A DNA stretch of 64,000 nt from Benzoatithermus sp963720725 (GTDB lineage Bacteria > Pseudomonadota > Alphaproteobacteria > Geminicoccales > Geminicoccaceae): positions 1,550,001-1,614,000 of the forward strand of contig CAVRGN010000003.1 in NCBI GenBank assembly GCA_963720725.1. Reading direction: 5' to 3'. Of this stretch, positions 53,182 through 61,547 are shown piece after piece. A program made the translations under genes and the position numbers. Numbering within the stretch: the stretch's first letter is position 1; each line of letters begins with the position of its first letter. The notes beneath the pieces were generated by a model that ran no database searches, was not told where the DNA came from, and saw only the letters and a list, made by a program, of their open reading frames with translations.

Positions 53182-53562
53182 ATGCGTGGCGGGTTGCTCT
53201 TCGTCGCTGGCTGCGCCCTCCTCGCCGGCTGCACCGGGACCGGGGCGGGGAACTCGGGCCTGGCGAGCTTTCCCGGCGTCCAGGCGCAGATCGAGTCGTT
53301 CTATGATGCCCACGCGACCGAGGACGACTGGAACTGCGAAGCGCCGCAGATGGACACCATCGACCGGGTCAAGGAGGTAGGCAGCTCCGCGGCGCAAGTG
53401 ACGCTGGCGGTGAACTACTACTTCCAGTCCAGCGATCTGCAGGGCCTGCAGGCAGACCAATGCAAGGGCTTCAACACGCGGTTCTTCACCTTCGACAAGG
53501 GCGCCGGCGGCCGGCTCGGTCTGGTCTCGATGTCCGGGCAGCAGCGGGGACAGGACGGATGA
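53182..53562 (+). CDS. Lipoprotein, first of a tandem pair
   Basis: A 126-residue lipoprotein has the lipobox LLAGC and GGAGG upstream of the ATG at 53182. The mature part contains FPGVQAQIESFYDAHATEDDWNC and ends with GFNTRFFTFDKGAGG. It is clearly homologous to the next gene, which overlaps it as ATGA. Two cysteines in the mature part (DDWNC and ADQC) are conserved in both copies. No known domain was recognised. Confidence 0.75.
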   Translation: MRGGLLFVAGCALLAGCTGTGAGNSGLASFPGVQAQIESFYDAHATEDDWNCEAPQMDTIDRVKEVGSSAAQVTLAVNYYFQSSDLQGLQADQCKGFNTRFFTFDKGAGGRLGLVSMSGQQRGQDG

Positions 53563-53963
53563 GACGATTGCCAAGAACCAGGGGTCGCTGGTGGATCGCC
53601 GGCGCGGCGCTCATCGGCATGAGCGGCTGTGCCGAGTACAAGGCAGAGAACCCGGCGCTCACCGCCTTCCCGGGCATCCAGAGCCAGATCCAGTCCTTCT
53701 ACGACGACAACGCGACCGAGGACGACTGGACCTGCGATGAGGTCCAGCTCGACACCATCGACAAGAGCAGGGTGGTCAGCCAGGCCGGGGATCAGGTCAA
53801 GATCGCCGTCACCTACTTCTTCACCTCGTTCGACGAGAGCCCGGGTGCCGGCGGCGACCAGTGCCAGGGCTTCAACACGCGGTTCTTCACCTTCGACAAG
53901 GGTGCCGGCGGCCAGCTCAGCCTGGTGTCGATGACCGGCCCGCAGCGGGGACCACAAGGATGA
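53559..53963 (+). CDS. Lipoprotein, second of a tandem pair
   Basis: A 134-residue paralogue of the preceding gene, with lipobox GMSGC, the FPGIQSQIQSFYDDNATEDDWTC block and the same 3' stretch GFNTRFFTFDKGAGG. About 45 bases in that stretch are nearly identical between copies. That contrasts with weaker similarity elsewhere and suggests recent duplication or gene conversion. It overlaps the next gene as ATGA, so at least four genes here look translationally coupled. Confidence 0.75.
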   Translation: MRRLPRTRGRWWIAGAALIGMSGCAEYKAENPALTAFPGIQSQIQSFYDDNATEDDWTCDEVQLDTIDKSRVVSQAGDQVKIAVTYFFTSFDESPGAGGDQCQGFNTRFFTFDKGAGGQLSLVSMTGPQRGPQG

Positions 53964-54673
53964 TGCGCATGCGCAGCTTGGCCGCCGCGGGCGTCCTGGG
54001 GTTGCTGGCCGCCTGTACCCAGGGCTCGAGCCAGATCGAGACCGGCACCGAGCTGCCGCGGCCGCAGATCGTGGTGGTGCAGGAATTCGCGGTGGCGCCG
54101 GGCGAGGTGCAGCTCGATCCCGGCCTCAGCGGCACGATCGACGAGACCCTGGGCGCCAATGCCGGCGCGCCGCGCAGCGCCCAGGAGCTGCAGGTCGCCC
54201 GCCAGGTGGCGAGCGCCCTTGCCGACAAGCTGGTGGTCGAGATCCGCGACCTCGGCTTCGAGGCGCAGCGCGGCGAGGGGCTGCCGCCCGGCTTCGCCTC
54301 CGGGCTGGTCATCAGCGGCCAGTTCGTGTCGGTGGACCAGGGCAACCGGCTGGAGCGGGTCACGATCGGGCTGGGCGAGGGGCGCAGCGACGTTCGCGTC
54401 CGGGCGCAGGTGTTCGACGTGTCGCAGCAGCGCCGCACCCTTGCCGACGAGATCGAGGTCGACGCCAAGAGCGGCCTGCAGCCCGGCATGGCCGAGACCA
54501 TGGGTGCAGGCGCCCTCGCCGGCCATTTCGTGGCTTCGACCCTGATCAGCGGCGGGCTGCAGGTCGCCGACGAATCCCTGGGCACCTCGGTCGTGGCCAA
54601 CTCGGACCGCGCCGCCAAGGGCATCGCCAAGCAGCTGGCGAGCTTCTTCGCCGAGCAGGGCTGGAGCAATTGA
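53960..54673 (+). CDS. Lipoprotein, DUF4410-like
   Basis: The 237-residue protein has a lipobox (GLLAAC) and a soluble domain with IVVVQEFAVAPGEVQLDPGL, a helical LADKLVVEIRDLGFEAQR segment, SGLVISGQFVSVDQGNRLERV and VRVRAQVFDVSQQRRTL. The pattern resembles DUF4410/curli-assembly-like lipoproteins, but I hold the family call loosely. It starts in the stop of the lipoprotein pair and ends overlapping the next gene. Confidence 0.7.
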   Translation: MMRMRSLAAAGVLGLLAACTQGSSQIETGTELPRPQIVVVQEFAVAPGEVQLDPGLSGTIDETLGANAGAPRSAQELQVARQVASALADKLVVEIRDLGFEAQRGEGLPPGFASGLVISGQFVSVDQGNRLERVTIGLGEGRSDVRVRAQVFDVSQQRRTLADEIEVDAKSGLQPGMAETMGAGALAGHFVASTLISGGLQVADESLGTSVVANSDRAAKGIAKQLASFFAEQGWSN

Positions 54674-54993
54674 CGCGCTGCCGGCACGCGCGGTGGCTGT
54701 TCGCGGTCGCCGTTTGCGCTCTCGCGGGCTGCAACCGCGAGGCGCCACCGGTATACCTACCCGGGCCGCCGCCGGAGCCGTACCAACCAGCACCCGCACC
54801 GCCGCCTGCCGCCTCGACCGGCGAGCAGCTGACCATCGCCCGCGCCTGCGCCGGCGACATCGAGCGCTTCTGCGCCGGGGTACCGCCGCGCCAGGGCGAC
54901 ATCAAAGAGTGCATGAAGGCGCACGTCACCGAGCTGTCGGCCGGCTGTTTCGATACGGTGATGGGGGCCATCGCCTCGCAGCAGGCGCCATGA
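54670..54993 (+). CDS. Cysteine-rich repeat lipoprotein
   Basis: A TTG at 54670 overlapping the previous stop gives a 107-residue protein with lipobox CALAGC, a proline-rich spacer, and one cysteine-rich repeat (ARACAGDIERFCAGVPPRQGDIKECMKAHVTELSAGCF) with four spaced cysteines. The same repeat forms nearly all of the protein at 55635. Such repeats occur in secreted proteins of unknown role. The stop overlaps the next ATG. Confidence 0.7.
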   Translation: MTRCRHARWLFAVAVCALAGCNREAPPVYLPGPPPEPYQPAPAPPPAASTGEQLTIARACAGDIERFCAGVPPRQGDIKECMKAHVTELSAGCFDTVMGAIASQQAP

Positions 54994-55466
54994 TCAGGAC
55001 TGGGCTCCTGCGTTCGCTTCTGGTCGCCTGTCTGCTCGGGGCGGCGCAGGCGCAAGGACAGACCATGGTCTACCCGAACGCCGGCCAGACGCCGGAGCAG
55101 ATGAGCCAGGACCGGACCGCATGTGACACCCAGGCGGCGGCGCAATCGGGATTCCATCCGTCGCAGCCGCCTCCCTCAGCATCGGCCCCCCAGCCCGGCG
55201 GGCAGCGGCTGGCTGGCGCCGCGCGCGGCGCGGCCGTGGGCGGCATCCGCACCCAGACCACGAGCAAGAACGACCGGGAAGTGGAGAACGTCACCGGAGC
55301 GGCGGCTGCCGCGGGGGCGATGGCCGGTGGCGCCCGGCAGCGTCGGGACCGCCGCCAACAGACCGCCCAGACCCAACAGCAGCAGCAGGCCTACGGCCAG
55401 CAGCAGTCGGCCTACAATCAGGCCTTCGCGTCCTGCATGACCGCCCGTGGCTATCGGTTGCAATAG
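54990..55466 (+). CDS. Secreted glycine/alanine- and glutamine-rich protein
   Basis: The 158-residue protein has a signal peptide (to about AQAQG), a proline-rich part, a glycine/alanine stretch (GAARGAAVGG and AAAAAGAMAGGA) that may be a glycine-zipper membrane segment, and a glutamine-rich tail (QTQQQQQAYGQQQ). It ends in an ASCMTARGY block seen in YMGG/glycine-zipper-like proteins. Its ATG overlaps the previous stop. Its role is unknown, possibly in the envelope. Confidence 0.65.
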   Translation: MIRTGLLRSLLVACLLGAAQAQGQTMVYPNAGQTPEQMSQDRTACDTQAAAQSGFHPSQPPPSASAPQPGGQRLAGAARGAAVGGIRTQTTSKNDREVENVTGAAAAAGAMAGGARQRRDRRQQTAQTQQQQQAYGQQQSAYNQAFASCMTARGYRLQ

Positions 55467-55634
55467 GCATGGAAAGGGACGACCCATGCGTTCGAGGATG
55501 ACCCCGGCCGCAGCGGCGGCGAGCGGCGGGTCGCTTCCAAGTCTTTCAAAGATGATGATGCGCACGCAGCCCTTCGGCCGTGCTGCGATTACCGGCATGT
55601 CACCCGACATGCCGCCAACTGGGAGTGCGAAGGA

Positions 55635-55877
55635 ATGGTGAAGCTCGTCGGCATTGTGCTCGGGGGTGCCCTGATGGTGGCGGCCTCGCCCGGCCAGGCG
55701 CAGGACGCGCGGACGATCGCGCGCGCCTGTGCCGGGGACATCGAGCGCCTGTGCGCCGGGGTGCCGCCGGGCGAGGGCCGGATCAAGGCCTGCATCAAGG
55801 CCCACATCACCGAGCTGTCGGCACCGTGCTTCGACACGCTGCTCGGTGCCGTCGCGTCCGAGAAGGAGCCGGGCTAG
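55635..55877 (+). CDS. Small secreted cysteine-rich repeat protein
   Basis: An 80-residue protein with a signal peptide ending near AQA-Q and a single cysteine-rich repeat (ARACAGDIERLCAGVPPGEGRIKACIKAHITELSAPCF) very close to that of the lipoprotein at 54670. The two copies keep all four cysteines. The 168-bp gap before it holds no clear gene. It is probably a duplicate of the same gene without the lipid anchor. Confidence 0.7.
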   Translation: MVKLVGIVLGGALMVAASPGQAQDARTIARACAGDIERLCAGVPPGEGRIKACIKAHITELSAPCFDTLLGAVASEKEPG

Positions 55878-55942
55878 TCCCGGGCGGGCCGGTCGCAGGG
55901 GCGGGCGGTCCGCTGGTCCTTCGGTTGAACCAAGGTGGAAAC

Positions 55943-56749
55943 ATGAGGTCAATGCCTCGACACTGGCTGGCCGTGCTCGGCTTCGCGGTCGCCGTCATGG
56001 GTGGCGACGCCCTGGCGCAGGACACGGCGGCACCGCAGGCCCCGCCGCCGCAGGCGCGCTTCGCCCTGCCGACCCAGCCGCAGCTGGAGCCCAAGGCGGT
56101 CGAGCTCTTGCAGGCGATGAGCGCCAAGCTCGCGGCCGCCAAGACCATGAGCTTCACCGCGGTCGCGACCTATGAGAGCCCGGCGCGGACCGGCCTCACG
56201 CTCGCCTACACGACGCTGTCGGAGGTGACGCTGCAGCGGCCGGACAAGCTGCGGGTGATCACGCCCGGCGACGGGCCACGCTCGGAATTCTACTACGACG
56301 GCAAGACCATGATGGCCTACGCCCCGGCCGCCGATCTGGTCGCGGTGGCCGACGCCCCACCGACCATCGACGCGATGCTTCAGGCCGTCTTCAGCACGTC
56401 CGCGACCTACTTCCCGTTCGCCGACCTGATCGTCGCCGACCCGTGGGGCGACCTCGCGCCGACCCTCAGGCTGGCCTTCGTGGTCGGCCAGTCGCAGGTG
56501 GTCGGCGGCACGGCTACCGACATCGTCGCGTTCGCCGACGACAAGCTGCAGGCTCAGCTCTGGATCGGTGCGGAGGACAAGCTGCCGCGCCGGATCCAGG
56601 CCAGCTTCTTCGACGAGAACGGCTATTTTCGGCATACCCTCGATCTGTCGGACTGGCGGATCGACCCGGCGATCCCGGAGGGAACGTTCGCCTCGCCCAA
56701 GGCCGAGGCGGCCAAGCGGATTCCGTTCGCGCCACCCGGGGCGCCATGA
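55943..56749 (+). CDS. Periplasmic protein, DUF2092-like
   Basis: The 268-residue protein has a signal peptide (cut near ALA-Q) and a soluble beta-rich domain of LolA/LppX-like shape. Recognisable blocks are LLQAMSAKLAAAKTMSFTAVATYE, LQRPDKLRVITPGDGPRSEFYYDGKTMMAYAP and LDLSDWRIDPAIPEGTFASP. This fits DUF2092, a family of unknown function that often lies near secreted proteins. The ATG at 55943 is the only good start after the previous gene. Confidence 0.75.
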   Translation: MRSMPRHWLAVLGFAVAVMGGDALAQDTAAPQAPPPQARFALPTQPQLEPKAVELLQAMSAKLAAAKTMSFTAVATYESPARTGLTLAYTTLSEVTLQRPDKLRVITPGDGPRSEFYYDGKTMMAYAPAADLVAVADAPPTIDAMLQAVFSTSATYFPFADLIVADPWGDLAPTLRLAFVVGQSQVVGGTATDIVAFADDKLQAQLWIGAEDKLPRRIQASFFDENGYFRHTLDLSDWRIDPAIPEGTFASPKAEAAKRIPFAPPGAP

Positions 56750-56765
56750 GCAGGGAGGCTCGGCG

Positions 56766-57647
56766 ATGAGGAAGATGTTGCTCGGTCTGGCGGGTCTCGC
56801 CGTGGTGGCGCTGCCGCACTCCGCCGGGGCTTGGTCCCATTCCGGCCGCTACGGCAGCGCCTCTGGCGGCGGTGGCTCCTGGAACGCCGACAGCTACCGC
56901 GGCGGCAGCGCTTCCGGTGGCGGCGGCTCCTGGAGCGGCTCCGGCTTTCGCGGCGGCTCGGCCTCCGGCGGCGACGGCTCCTGGCATGGGAGCGGCGCCT
57001 GGGGCGGCAGCGCCTCCGGCGGCGACGGATCGTGGAAAGCCAACGGCGAGCGCGGCGGCAGCGCCTCGGGCGGCGATGGTTCGTGGAGCGGCCAGGGCTG
57101 GCGCGGCGGCACGGCCTCGGGCGGGGATGGATCCTGGAACGCCCATGGTGCCGAGGGCGGCAGCGCCTCGGGCGGCGAGGGCTCCTGGCATGCCACCGCC
57201 CCGGACGGTGCTCAGGCCAATGGCGGCTACGACCATCCGACGACGCAGGTCTACGGCGCCTACCCGCACGCCTATGGCGGCTCCTACTACTCCACCTACC
57301 ACCCGCCGACGACCGTCGACTACTACGGCAACAATTGCGGCAATTGCGGCGGCTGGACCGGCGGGGCGGTGGCCGCGGCCGGAGCCATGGGCCTCGCCGC
57401 CGGTGCGGCCGTCGGCGCCTCCGACGAAGCGGCCGCGACCCAGGCCAACAATGCTGCGGCCTACTCGGCCGGTGTCGCCACCGGCGAGGCCGCAGCCACA
57501 CCGCCGGGCGGCGTCTACACCACGCTGCCGGCGAACTGTCAGTATAAGGCCGTCGGCACCACCAACTACTTCCAGTGTGGCAGCATGTGGCTCACCGCCG
57601 CCTACGGCGCCAATGGCCTCTACTACAAGTCCGTGCCGCCGCCGTGA
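56766..57647 (+). CDS. Secreted glycine-rich repeat protein
   Basis: After a signal peptide (cut near AGA-W), residues 30-148 are seven 17-residue repeats with the core GSASGGDGSW followed by a variable seven-residue part. A tyrosine-rich segment, a CGNCGG motif, an alanine-rich hydrophobic stretch (AVAAAGAMGLAAGAAVGA) and a C-terminal domain with NCQYKAVGTTNYFQCG follow. The protein has 293 residues. It may be a surface or matrix protein. No known family was recognised. Confidence 0.75.
   Translation: MRKMLLGLAGLAVVALPHSAGAWSHSGRYGSASGGGGSWNADSYRGGSASGGGGSWSGSGFRGGSASGGDGSWHGSGAWGGSASGGDGSWKANGERGGSASGGDGSWSGQGWRGGTASGGDGSWNAHGAEGGSASGGEGSWHATAPDGAQANGGYDHPTTQVYGAYPHAYGGSYYSTYHPPTTVDYYGNNCGNCGGWTGGAVAAAGAMGLAAGAAVGASDEAAATQANNAAAYSAGVATGEAAATPPGGVYTTLPANCQYKAVGTTNYFQCGSMWLTAAYGANGLYYKSVPPP
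56853..57209 (+). repeat. Seven in-frame 51-bp repeats
   Basis: Seven tandem 51-bp units encode the 17-residue GSASGGxGSW repeats of the host gene. The first eight to ten codons of each unit are nearly constant and the rest vary, which points to selection on the motif rather than recent slippage. Confidence 0.85.
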
Positions 57648-57724
57648 GGCTGGCCGCGACCGTGCCTGACAGGAGCTGGCGCGCGCGCTAGTTTCGGCGG
57701 CGGGTTTGCAGGAGGCGCTGGCGC

Positions 57725-60142
57725 ATGAAGACTCACTACCGGGTCGTGGTCATCGGCGGCGGCGTGGTCGGCGCCAGCGTCCTCTACCATCTGGCCAAGC
57801 TCGGCTGGAGCGAGATCCTCCTGATCGAGCGCAAGGAACTCACCGCCGGCTCGACTTGGCACGCGGCTGCCGGCTTCCATGCCATCAACGCCGATCCCAA
57901 CATCGCGGCCCTGCAGGGCTACACGATCAATCTCTACAAGCAACTCGAGGCCGAGAGCGGCCAGAGCATCGGCCTGCACATGACCGGCGGCGTCAACATG
58001 GCCGGCACGCCCGAGCGCTGGGAGTGGCTGCAGTCGGCGGCCGCGATCTTCAAGACCATGGGCCTGGACAAGGCGCGGCTGGTCACGCCGGCCGAGATCA
58101 AGGAGCTGTGCCCGATCTGCGACGTGTCGGGCATCCATGGCGGCCTCTACGATGCCGACGAGGGCTATCTCGATCCCTACGGCACCACGGTCGCCTATGT
58201 CGCGGCGGCGCGCAAGCGGGGGGCCGAGCTCAGCCTCCGCAACCGCGTCCTGGAACTGCACCCGCAGACGGACGGCTCCTGGCAGGTGGTGACCGAACAG
58301 GGGACGATCCTGGCCGAGCACGTCGTCAACGCCGCCGGGCTGTGGGCCAAGCAGGTCGGGCGGATGGCCGGGGTCGAGCTGCCGGTGACGCCCATGGAGC
58401 ACCACTATCTGGTGACCGAGACCATCCCCGAGCTCGCCGCCATGGACCGCGAGATTCCGCTCACCGTCGATCTGGAGGGCTTCACCTACCTGCGCCAGGA
58501 AGGCAAGGGCGTGCTGCTCGGCGTCTACGAGCTCAACCCCCGGCACTGGCACGTCGAAGGTGCGCCCTGGGACTACGGCATGGAGCTGATCCCGGAGGAC
58601 ATCGACCGCATCGCGCCCGAGCTCGCCAAGGGCTATGAGCGCTTCCCCTGCCTGAACGAGGTCGGGATCAAGCGCTGGATCAACGGCGCTTTCACCTTCA
58701 CCCCCGACGGCAACCCGCTGGTCGGTCCGGTGCCGGGCTTGCGCAACTACTGGACCGCCTGCGGCGTGATGGCGGGATTCTCCCAGGGCGGCGGCGTGGG
58801 CCTGAGCCTCGCCCAGTGGCTGGTCGAGGGCGAGCCCGGCTCGGACATCCACGGCATGGATGTCGCCCGCTACGGCCGCTTCGCCAGCAACCGCCGCTAC
58901 CTCGAGGACATGACCGCCCAGTTCTACAGCCGCCGCTTCGTCCTCACCTATCCCAACGAGCAGCTTCCCGCCGGCCGGCCCCTGCGCACTTCCGGGGCCT
59001 ACGACGCGATGAGCGCCAACGGCTGCCAGTGGGGCGCCTTGTGGGGCCTGGAGGTCCCGCTCTACTTCGCGCCCGAGGGCCGGCCGTTCCGCGAGACCCC
59101 GACCTTGCGCCGCTCCAACGCCTTCCCGCTGGTGGCCGAGGAATGCCGCCGTACCCGCGAGGGCGTGGGCCTGCTCGATAGCTCGGCCTTCTCGCGCTAC
59201 GAGATCACCGGCCCGTCGGCGCGCCACTGGCTGGACCACCTGCTCGCCTGCCGCGTCCCGCCTGCCGGCAAGGCCCGCCTGGCGCCGATGCTGGCCCGTT
59301 CGGGCAAGCTGCGCGGCGACCTCACCGTCTTCAACTGGGACGACCGCACCTTCTGGCTGATGGGCTCCTACTATCTGCGCCAGTGGCACATGCGCTGGTT
59401 CGCCGACCAGCTCTGGGCGGGCGAGGTCGCCGTCCGCGACGTCTCGGACGAGTTTGCCGGCTGGGCGCTCTCCGGCCCGCGCTCGCGCGAGCTGCTGGCC
59501 AGGCTCACGACCGCCGACGTGTCGGGAGAGGCGTTCCGCTTCATGTCCTGCGGCGAGATGGATGTGGGCCCGGTGGTGGCGCGCGTCGGCCGGCTCTCGG
59601 TTGCAGGCGAGCTGGGCTTCGAGATCAACCTGCCGGTGGTCGAGCATCGGCGCCTCTACCACTCCCTGTTGGAGGCCGGCCGCGATCTCGGTCTGGTGCA
59701 GATCGGCTTCAATGCCATCAACTCCCTGCGCCTGGAAAAGAGCTTCGGCATCTGGTCGCGCGAGTTCACGCAAGGCTTCACGCCCGGCATGTGCGGCCTG
59801 GACCGCTTCGTGGCCTTCGACAAGGGCGACTTCGTCGGCCGCGAGGCGGCCATCCGCGAGCGCGGCACCGCGCTGCAGCAGCTGGTGACGCTCGAGGTCG
59901 ACGCGACCGATGCCGATGCCTCGGGGTTCGAGCCCGTCTGGCAGCACGACCGCCGCATCGGCTTCGTCACCTCGGGTGCATTCGGCCACACCGTCGGCAG
60001 GAGCCTCGCCATGGCCTATGTCGACCGCGAACTCGCCGCCGTGGGCACCGAGCTTGCCGTGCACATCGTGGGCGAGCTGCGTCCCTGCCGCGTCATCCCA
60101 CCCTCGCCCCACGATCCGGAGGGGCTGCGCTTGCGGCAGTAG
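57725..60142 (+). CDS. FAD dehydrogenase with GcvT domain (dimethylglycine/sarcosine dehydrogenase type)
   Basis: The 805-residue protein joins an N-terminal FAD oxidase fold (VVIGGGVVGASVLYHLAKLG, then GSTWHAAAGF, which resembles the covalent-flavin WHAAG motif) to a linker domain and a C-terminal aminomethyltransferase-like GcvT region (FGIWSREFTQGFTPGMCGLDRFV, then VTSGAFGHTVGRSLAMAYV). Such enzymes demethylate N-methylated glycines and pass the one-carbon unit to tetrahydrofolate. It lies between the secreted-protein genes and bchE with no evident link to photosynthesis. The exact substrate is not determined. Confidence 0.9.
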   Translation: MKTHYRVVVIGGGVVGASVLYHLAKLGWSEILLIERKELTAGSTWHAAAGFHAINADPNIAALQGYTINLYKQLEAESGQSIGLHMTGGVNMAGTPERWEWLQSAAAIFKTMGLDKARLVTPAEIKELCPICDVSGIHGGLYDADEGYLDPYGTTVAYVAAARKRGAELSLRNRVLELHPQTDGSWQVVTEQGTILAEHVVNAAGLWAKQVGRMAGVELPVTPMEHHYLVTETIPELAAMDREIPLTVDLEGFTYLRQEGKGVLLGVYELNPRHWHVEGAPWDYGMELIPEDIDRIAPELAKGYERFPCLNEVGIKRWINGAFTFTPDGNPLVGPVPGLRNYWTACGVMAGFSQGGGVGLSLAQWLVEGEPGSDIHGMDVARYGRFASNRRYLEDMTAQFYSRRFVLTYPNEQLPAGRPLRTSGAYDAMSANGCQWGALWGLEVPLYFAPEGRPFRETPTLRRSNAFPLVAEECRRTREGVGLLDSSAFSRYEITGPSARHWLDHLLACRVPPAGKARLAPMLARSGKLRGDLTVFNWDDRTFWLMGSYYLRQWHMRWFADQLWAGEVAVRDVSDEFAGWALSGPRSRELLARLTTADVSGEAFRFMSCGEMDVGPVVARVGRLSVAGELGFEINLPVVEHRRLYHSLLEAGRDLGLVQIGFNAINSLRLEKSFGIWSREFTQGFTPGMCGLDRFVAFDKGDFVGREAAIRERGTALQQLVTLEVDATDADASGFEPVWQHDRRIGFVTSGAFGHTVGRSLAMAYVDRELAAVGTELAVHIVGELRPCRVIPPSPHDPEGLRLRQ

Positions 60143-60161
60143 CCGGCGAGGCCGGACGAAA

Positions 60162-60175
60162 TTGACCGCCGTCAA
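60162..60175. promoter_or_regulatory. FNR-type box before bchE
   Basis: TTGAC-CGCC-GTCAA is a perfect inverted repeat and fits the FNR/FnrL consensus TTGAY-N4-RTCAA. bchE is an anaerobically induced gene in other purple bacteria, so this position makes sense. It lies 53 bp upstream of the bchE start. Confidence 0.65.
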
Positions 60176-60194
60176 TTCGTCCCTACGGACGCTG

Positions 60195-60212
60195 TGTCAA
60201 GGTCTCCTGACA
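60195..60212. promoter_or_regulatory. PpsR box before bchE
   Basis: A perfect TGT-N12-ACA lies 16 bp upstream of the bchE start and just downstream of the FNR-type box. This would give repression by PpsR combined with anaerobic activation. Confidence 0.75.
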
Positions 60213-60228
60213 CCGGAGGAGGCCCACG

Positions 60229-61543
60229 ATGAAGATCGTCCTGATCCACCCGAACTACCATTCCGGCGGGGCGGAGATCGCGGGCAACTGGCCGCCGGCC
60301 TGGGTGGCCTATCTCACCGGTGCCCTGAAGAAGGCCGGCTTCACCGAGGTGGCGTTCATCGACGCCATGACCAACCATCTCGACGACGACGCGGTGCGTG
60401 CGCGCCTGGCCCCATCGTCCGCGGCGAGGGCGAGGAGATTCTGATCGAGCTGGTCCGTGCGGTGGCCGCCGGGCGGTGGTTCGAGCAGCGCGCATCGATC
60501 AAGGGCTTGGCCTTCCGCGACGGCGAGAAGATCGTCGCCACCCCGGCCGCCCCCACGGTCAAGAACATCGACGCGATCGAGCCCGACTGGGGCATCCTGG
60601 AGTGGGACAAGTACAAGTACATCCCGCTCAACGCGGGTCGCCATCCCGAACATGGCCGGTGCCCACTCGCGCAGTCGATCTCCGTCAACCGCTCAAGAAG
60701 TTCGTCGAGTTCTGCGAGGAGCTGATCGCCCGCGGCCTGCCCGAGAAGATCCAGTGGGGCATCAACACGCGGGTCACCGACATCCTGCGCGACGAGAAGC
60801 TCCTGCCGCTCTTCCGCAAGGCCGGCCTGCTCCACGTCTCGCTCGGCACCGAAGCCGCGGCCCAGCTCAAGCTCGACCTGTTCCACAAGGAGACCACGGT
60901 CGCCCAGAACAAGAAGGCGATCCAGCTCCTGCGCGAGAACGGGATCGTGGTCGAGGCCCAGTTCATCGTCGGGCTCGAGAACGAGACCGCCGAGACGCTG
61001 GAAGAGACCTACCGCATGGCGATGGACTGGAAGCCGGACCTCGCCAACTGGTCGATGTACACGCCCTGGCCGTTCTCGGACCTGTTCCAGGAGCTGGGCG
61101 ACAAGGTCGAGATCTTCGACTTCGAGAAGTACAATTTCGTCACCCCGATCATCAAGCCCGCGGCCATGGACCGGGCCGAGCTGCTCGACCGGGTGATGAA
61201 CAACTACCGCCGCTTCTACATGTGGAAGGCCTTCTTCTCCTATCCCTGGCACGGCACCGGGGCCCGTCGCCGCTACCTGCTGGGCTGCCTCAAGGCGTTC
61301 TTGAAATCCGGCTTCGAGCGCAAGTTCTACGATCTCGGACGGGTCAACTACTGGGGTCCGCAGTCCAAGCGCGGCGTGGACTTCAAGTTCGACAAGGCTC
61401 GCACCATCGCCCCGGCCCAGCTCGCCGACTGGGAGGCCAAGGCCGACCGCACCCGCAAGGCCAAGGAGCGCATGGCCGCGGTCAAGGCCTGCGGCGGCGG
61501 GACCGAGCAGATGGCCGAGGACGGCGACCAGATGGTGCACTGA
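60229..61543 (+). pseudogene. bchE: Anaerobic Mg-protoporphyrin ester cyclase, internally deleted and frameshifted
   Basis: BchE is a B12- and radical-SAM enzyme that closes ring E without oxygen. The start (MKIVLIHPNYHSGGAEIAGNWPPAWVAYL) and the last 280 residues (KKFVEFCEELIARG... to the end) are well preserved. The middle is broken: about 55 residues of the B12-binding domain are missing near 60411, and about 45-60 residues including the CxxxCxxC radical-SAM motif are missing near 60650, where IPNMA is followed by unrelated sequence. Frames shift at both joints. As written the gene cannot make an active enzyme. Local misassembly is possible, because neighbouring genes also have indels, yet the promoter boxes look intact. 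Confidence 0.85.
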
Positions 61544-61547
61544 GGCC

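Noticed and set aside
55486..55640. Short methionine-rich open frame before the gene at 55635
   Set aside because: It overlaps the start of the better-supported cysteine-repeat gene, lacks a good ribosome site and shows no signal peptide or motif.
56853..57209. Regular repeats as a possible CRISPR array
   Set aside because: The 51-bp units are contiguous, in frame, and encode a glycine-rich secreted protein. There are no spacers of uniform length and no cas genes.
60229..61543. bchE as a new cyclase lacking the radical-SAM cluster
   Set aside because: The missing segments also break the reading frame, and the joints show scrambled remnants of the normal sequence. Damage or misassembly is simpler.
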